Part shown: in pieces, positions 62,900 through 64,000 of the stretch
Layout: each line of letters begins with the position of its first letter
Position numbering within the stretch: position 1 is the first letter of the stretch
Assembly: GCF_009932555.1 (NCBI RefSeq)
Contig: NZ_BLJO01000008.1
Location: forward strand, 329,781-393,780
Source of the DNA: Steroidobacter agaridevorans
GTDB taxonomy: Bacteria; Pseudomonadota; Gammaproteobacteria; Steroidobacterales; Steroidobacteraceae
Direction: 5' to 3'
DNA length: 64,000 nucleotides
Notes under the pieces: model-generated
The model's input: the letters and a program-made list of their open reading frames with translations, nothing else
The model's database searches: none
Told to the model about the DNA's origin: nothing
Made by a program: the position numbers and the translations under genes

Positions 62900-63707
62900 A
62901 TCGCAATCCGCCGCCGACATCATCGAGCACGCCATCCGGGCGAAGTTCGCGTCTACGCACTCCCGGCATCCGCTCATCGTCGGCGTGTGTGGCAGTCAGG
63001 GCAGCGGCAAGAGCACCGTCTGCGGGACACTCACGACGCGCTTCACTCGAGCGGGCCTGAAGGTCGCGAATCTTTCTCTCGACGATTTGTATTTGCCGCT
63101 CGCTGAGCGGGTGACGCTGGCGAAGCACGTGCATCCGCTGCTTCGTACGCGGGGCGTGCCCGGCACGCACGACACGAAACTCGGCGTTCACACATTGAAT
63201 GCGCTCGGTCACGGCGGACAAGTGCCGCTGCCTCGCTTCGACAAGTCGATCGACGATCGTCGGCCCAAGGCCCAATGGGATTCGGTCGAAGGGCCGGTGC
63301 AGTTGGTGCTGTTCGAGGGCTGGTGCGTCGGCGCGCGGCCGCAAACACTCGGGCCGCTGGATCAGCCGGTGAATGCCCTCGAAGCGAACGAAGATGTCGA
63401 TGGCCGCTGGCGCCGCTACGTGAACGATGCGCTCGGCGGTGAATATCAGCGCCTGTTCGGCAAGATCGATTTCCTGGTGCTGCTCGCGGCGCCCTCGTTC
63501 GATGTCGTTTTGAAATGGCGCACTCAGCAGGAGCACGAGCTGCGCGACCAGTCCGGCAACAAGTCAGGCGTCATGAGCGACGCGGCGCTGGTGCGTTTCA
63601 TTCAGCACTACGAGCGCCTCACCCGTCACATCTTGATCGAGATGCCCGGCCGCGCCGATCTGGTGATTCGCCTGTCGCCTGAGCGTGCGGTGCTCGGCCG
63701 CTTCTAA
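62889..63707 (+). CDS. P-loop kinase, D-glycerate 3-kinase-like
   Basis: A 272-residue kinase. The P-loop is GVCGSQGSGKST (about 29-40), then SLDDLYLPLAERVTLAKHVHPLLRTRGVPGTHD and PLPRFDKSIDDRRP, followed by LVLFEGWCVGARP. This order is that of plant-type D-glycerate 3-kinases. It starts with GTG 62889 inside the end of the reductase gene. The preceding genes encode a hydroxyacid oxidase and a hydroxypyruvate/glyoxylate reductase-like enzyme, so a route from C2/C3 hydroxyacids to phosphoglycerate is plausible (inference). Confidence 0.8.
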   Translation: MSPESQSAADIIEHAIRAKFASTHSRHPLIVGVCGSQGSGKSTVCGTLTTRFTRAGLKVANLSLDDLYLPLAERVTLAKHVHPLLRTRGVPGTHDTKLGVHTLNALGHGGQVPLPRFDKSIDDRRPKAQWDSVEGPVQLVLFEGWCVGARPQTLGPLDQPVNALEANEDVDGRWRRYVNDALGGEYQRLFGKIDFLVLLAAPSFDVVLKWRTQQEHELRDQSGNKSGVMSDAALVRFIQHYERLTRHILIEMPGRADLVIRLSPERAVLGRF

Positions 63708-64000
63708 GGCAGCGGCCGCAAGCCCTCGGCGCGCACGCGCCAGCCTTCCTTCGGAAAGCCGGGTAGATAAGTGAGATCGCCGTCCCATCCTGCCGCCATC
63801 AATCCAACAGCGAGCAGCAGTCCACCGTTGGAGGGGAAGTAAGTTTCCGCGAGGCGGCGGTAACCCGCATCTGCGTTAGCGTTGCCAGTCGATGTCGGCA
63901 CGAGATCCGCTGCGTGCTCATTGAGATGCACTCGAGGCGTCATGCCACTCACGCCGAACTGGAAATTTCTCGAGCGGGACAGCAGGAAGTCCACAGCCTT
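63704..64000 (-). CDS. C-terminal part of an unidentified protein (5' end outside window)
   Basis: The frame is open from the right edge to the TAG at 63706-63704, giving 98 visible residues. A GTG at 63994 is present but is probably internal. The sequence includes SRNFQFGVSGMTPRVHLNEHAAD, FPSNGGLLLAVGLMAAGWDG and a final GFPKEGWRVRAEGLRPLP. The end is reminiscent of large six-hairpin glycosidase-like enzymes, but I cannot name the family with confidence. It overlaps the kinase stop by four bases on the opposite strand. Confidence 0.45.
   Translation of the reverse strand, partial: KAVDFLLSRSRNFQFGVSGMTPRVHLNEHAADLVPTSTGNANADAGYRRLAETYFPSNGGLLLAVGLMAAGWDGDLTYLPGFPKEGWRVRAEGLRPLP

Noticed and set aside
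1-64000. CRISPR arrays, tRNA or rRNA genes, insertion sequences
   Set aside because: No regularly spaced repeats, no cloverleaf or rRNA sequence and no transposase were found on reading either strand.

Overview
The window is high-GC chromosomal DNA, densely packed and with many ATGA stop/start overlaps. A tamA-tamB pair, a periplasmic azurin, a Tat-dependent molybdenum aldehyde oxidoreductase and four large TonB-dependent receptors point to a Gram-negative, aerobic, polymer- and aromatic-degrading gammaproteobacterium. A Steroidobacter/Nevskiales/Xanthomonadales-type organism is my guess; this is inferred from gene content, not from a marker gene. I saw no rRNA, tRNA, CRISPR array, transposase or phage gene.

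Layout. 1-1040: end of a membrane acyltransferase-like gene and a PRC-barrel gene. 1049-4970 (minus): paoABC-type aldehyde oxidoreductase. 5094-13100: maltodextrin unit (cytoplasmic GH13 glucosidase, TonB receptor, secreted GH13 amylase, SLC45-type sugar transporter) with the same 15-base operator-like sequence before the first two genes. 13034-13498 (minus): azurin. 13667-19236: tamA-tamB. 19354-37764: aromatic island described below. 37936-39773: DUF4126 membrane protein and a flavin disulfide oxidoreductase. 39887-48774: P1 (DmpA/NylC-type) peptidase, NylB-like serine hydrolase, TonB receptor, omega-aminotransferase, LysR regulator and POT peptide transporter. 48755-55051: stress-type small proteins, a Myb-like DNA-binding protein, alcohol dehydrogenase and SDR. 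55123-57511 (minus): SRPBCC/ArsR pair, PLP enzyme and Lrp regulator. 57637-60662: GST, DUF899 protein, cytochrome P460 and SDR. 60776-63707: FMN hydroxyacid oxidase, D-2-hydroxyacid dehydrogenase and glycerate-kinase-like protein. The last 297 bases hold the end of an unidentified minus-strand gene.

The most interesting region is 19354-37764. It contains an IroE-type periplasmic esterase, a periplasmic M20 amidohydrolase, a LigB-type extradiol dioxygenase-like protein, two paralogous outer-membrane receptors around an FCD-type GntR regulator, an AAHS aromatic-acid symporter, a class II aldolase-fold (decarboxylase-like) protein and the complete lower meta-cleavage pathway from 2-hydroxymuconic semialdehyde to pyruvate and acetyl-CoA. 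Copies of a palindrome with core TTTCGAAA, or close variants, lie before the transcription units. The parsimonious reading is a single regulon that imports an ester- and amide-linked catechol compound, takes it apart in the periplasm and burns the aromatic acid. A catecholate siderophore of the enterobactin type (dihydroxybenzoyl-serine ester) would need exactly these steps, so the island may be a siderophore-eating pathway. Two of its enzymes lack expected metal-ligand histidines, which is the main caveat.

A second candidate system is 39887-48774, where NylC-like, NylB-like and NylD-like functions sit with a receptor and a peptide transporter, suggesting use of oligomers of beta- or omega-amino acids.
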